NCBI GenBank assembly: GCA_964532965.1 | Contig: CAZHJE010000038.1 | Span: 1 to 6,583 of the forward strand | Length of the DNA stretch: 6,583 nt | Reading direction: 5' to 3' | From: CAZHJE01 sp964532965 | GTDB lineage: Bacteria > Patescibacteriota > WWE3 > UBA101185 > UBA10185 | Part shown: positions 5,515 to 6,583 of the stretch, one piece after another | How the letters are laid out: each line of letters opens with the position of its first letter | Position numbering within the stretch: the stretch's first letter is position 1 | Notes under the pieces: model-generated | Seen by the model: only the letters and a program-made list of their open reading frames with translations | The model's database searches: none | What the model was told of the DNA's origin: nothing | Position numbers and translations under genes: made by a program

Positions 5515-6583
5515 CTAATACCTATACGAATCGGGTTTATATGGGCCACTTTTAGCTACACCCAAATAATCAGCTTGATCTTGTGTTAACTCATCTAACT
5601 GAGCATTTACTTTTGCCAAATGTAGCCGCGCAACTTCTTCATCTAAAGTTTTTGGCAATGTATACACGTCAACCTCATAGTTATCTTGTCTGGTATACAA
5701 TTCTATTTGAGCTAACACTTGATTAGTGAAACTGTTTGACATAACAAAGCTTGGATGGCCTGTGGCATTACCCAAATTTAGTAGACGGCCTTCTGATAGT
5801 AGAATAATCTTATTACCATTAGGCAAGTGTATTAAGTCCACTTGAGGTTTTACATTTACCCATTTATATTTGCGCATTGCATCCACCTGAATTTCTGAAT
5901 CAAAATGCCCGATATTACCGACTATTGCTTGGTCTTTCATTTGAAGCATATGCTTTTCTGTAAGTACATCTTTGCAGCCTGTTGCTGTAACAAAAATATC
6001 CCCTATTTTGCAAGCATCTGCCATTTTCATAACCCGGTAACCTTCCATGCTGGCTTGTAAAGCACAAATAGGATCTATCTCAGTTACAATTATTTTAGCT
6101 CCTTGTCCTTTAAACGACTGCGCCGTTCCTTTGCCAACATCACCATAACCAGCTATAACCACTGTTTTACCCGATATCATTACATCAGTTGCACGCATTA
6201 CTCCATCTACAGCCGAATGTCGGCACCCGTATAAATTATCAAACTTTGACTTGGTTACAGAATCATTTACATTTATCGCAGGAAACAATAAGTCATTTTG
6301 CTCTTTCATATGATATAACCTGTGCACACCCGTCGTGGTTTCTTCGGACACACCCTTAATATTTTTCACAATATTATGAAATCTACCAGGATTTTTTTTA
6401 ACAGACTGACGCAACTGTTCAAAAAGAACCTTTTCTTCTGTATTTTGCGGATTTTTTAACACATCAATATTTTCTTCGGCTTTATACCCCAAATGAATAT
6501 ACAAAGTTGCATCCCCACCATCATCTAATATCATGTTAGGACCAATGTCCTTACCACGATTGTCCAACCATGTAATAATTTTA
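5515..6583 (-). CDS. ahcY: Adenosylhomocysteinase (S-adenosylhomocysteine hydrolase), 5' end outside the window
   Basis: This NAD-dependent cytosolic enzyme cleaves S-adenosylhomocysteine, the product of SAM-dependent methylation, to adenosine and homocysteine. About 355 C-terminal residues are present; the frame stays open to the window edge, where KIITWLDNRG precedes the first listed start, so the N-terminal roughly 100 residues are missing. Diagnostic segments are DDGGDAT, GVSEETTTGVHRLY, the catalytic NVNDSVTKSKFDNLYGCRHS (lysine and aspartate of the active site), the NAD-binding VVIAGYGDVGKG, VTEIDP, GNIGHFDSEI (catalytic-site histidine), GHPSFVMSNSFTNQV, and the C-terminal KPDSYRY, whose lysine and tyrosine contact NAD of the partner subunit. 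The stretch between DDGGDAT and GVSEETTTG carries the extra segment of about 40 residues typical of many bacterial enzymes and absent from the human one. No key residue is missing in the visible part. The stop is TAG, converging on tRNA-Ala. Confidence 0.97.
   Translation of the reverse strand, partial: KIITWLDNRGKDIGPNMILDDGGDATLYIHLGYKAEENIDVLKNPQNTEEKVLFEQLRQSVKKNPGRFHNIVKNIKGVSEETTTGVHRLYHMKEQNDLLFPAINVNDSVTKSKFDNLYGCRHSAVDGVMRATDVMISGKTVVIAGYGDVGKGTAQSFKGQGAKIIVTEIDPICALQASMEGYRVMKMADACKIGDIFVTATGCKDVLTEKHMLQMKDQAIVGNIGHFDSEIQVDAMRKYKWVNVKPQVDLIHLPNGNKIILLSEGRLLNLGNATGHPSFVMSNSFTNQVLAQIELYTRQDNYEVDVYTLPKTLDEEVARLHLAKVNAQLDELTQDQADYLGVAKSGPYKPDSYRY

Overview
This is an AT-rich window (about one third G+C by eye) from a small-genome-style bacterium. 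I think a candidate-phyla-radiation (Patescibacteria) lineage is the best guess. The reasons are compact genes on alternating strands, convergent gaps of about 10 bases, no recognisable Shine-Dalgarno sequence in front of any start, -10 boxes placed directly upstream of start codons, and two proteins with no recognisable family. The phylum is an inference; nothing in the window proves it. The genetic code looks standard: no in-frame UGA occurs in the intact genes, and all seven gene ends are UAA or UAG.

Layout from left to right. A small two-helix membrane protein (47-646, +) has a good promoter immediately before its ATG. It is followed by a tRNA-Arg with the unusual GCG anticodon (688-763, +). 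Next is an unrecognised soluble protein of 225 residues (777-1454, -), richer in G+C than its neighbours and convergent with the tRNA. A short divergent promoter region separates it from a class I SAM-dependent methyltransferase with a hydrophobic tail (1517-2227, +). This converges on a HAD-family hydrolase gene (2237-2891, -) that is whole except for one extra base in an A5 run. Divergent from the hydrolase is a 564-residue Kef-type cation/proton antiporter fused to an RCK/TrkA-N domain (2973-4667, +), which converges on a DedA-family membrane protein (4679-5347, -). A divergent intergenic region of 84 bases carries the DedA promoter and the promoter of tRNA-Ala(CGC) (5432-5507, +). That tRNA converges on the 3' part of adenosylhomocysteinase (ahcY, 5515 to beyond 6583, -).

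There is no obvious multi-gene operon; nearly every gene seems to carry its own promoter. Two genes connect biochemically in a loose way: the methyltransferase would make S-adenosylhomocysteine and AhcY would hydrolyse it, but they are 3 kb apart and not co-transcribed. The Kef antiporter and the DedA protein both belong to families tied to ion or proton balance and membrane lipids, again without shared transcription.

I see no mobile element, CRISPR array, prophage gene or convincing intrinsic terminator, and no gene-free stretch longer than about 85 bases. The most interesting signals are the repeated -10-box-to-start-codon geometry (probable leaderless mRNAs), the tRNA-Arg(GCG), the single-base frameshift in the hydrolase, and the unrecognised 225-residue protein.
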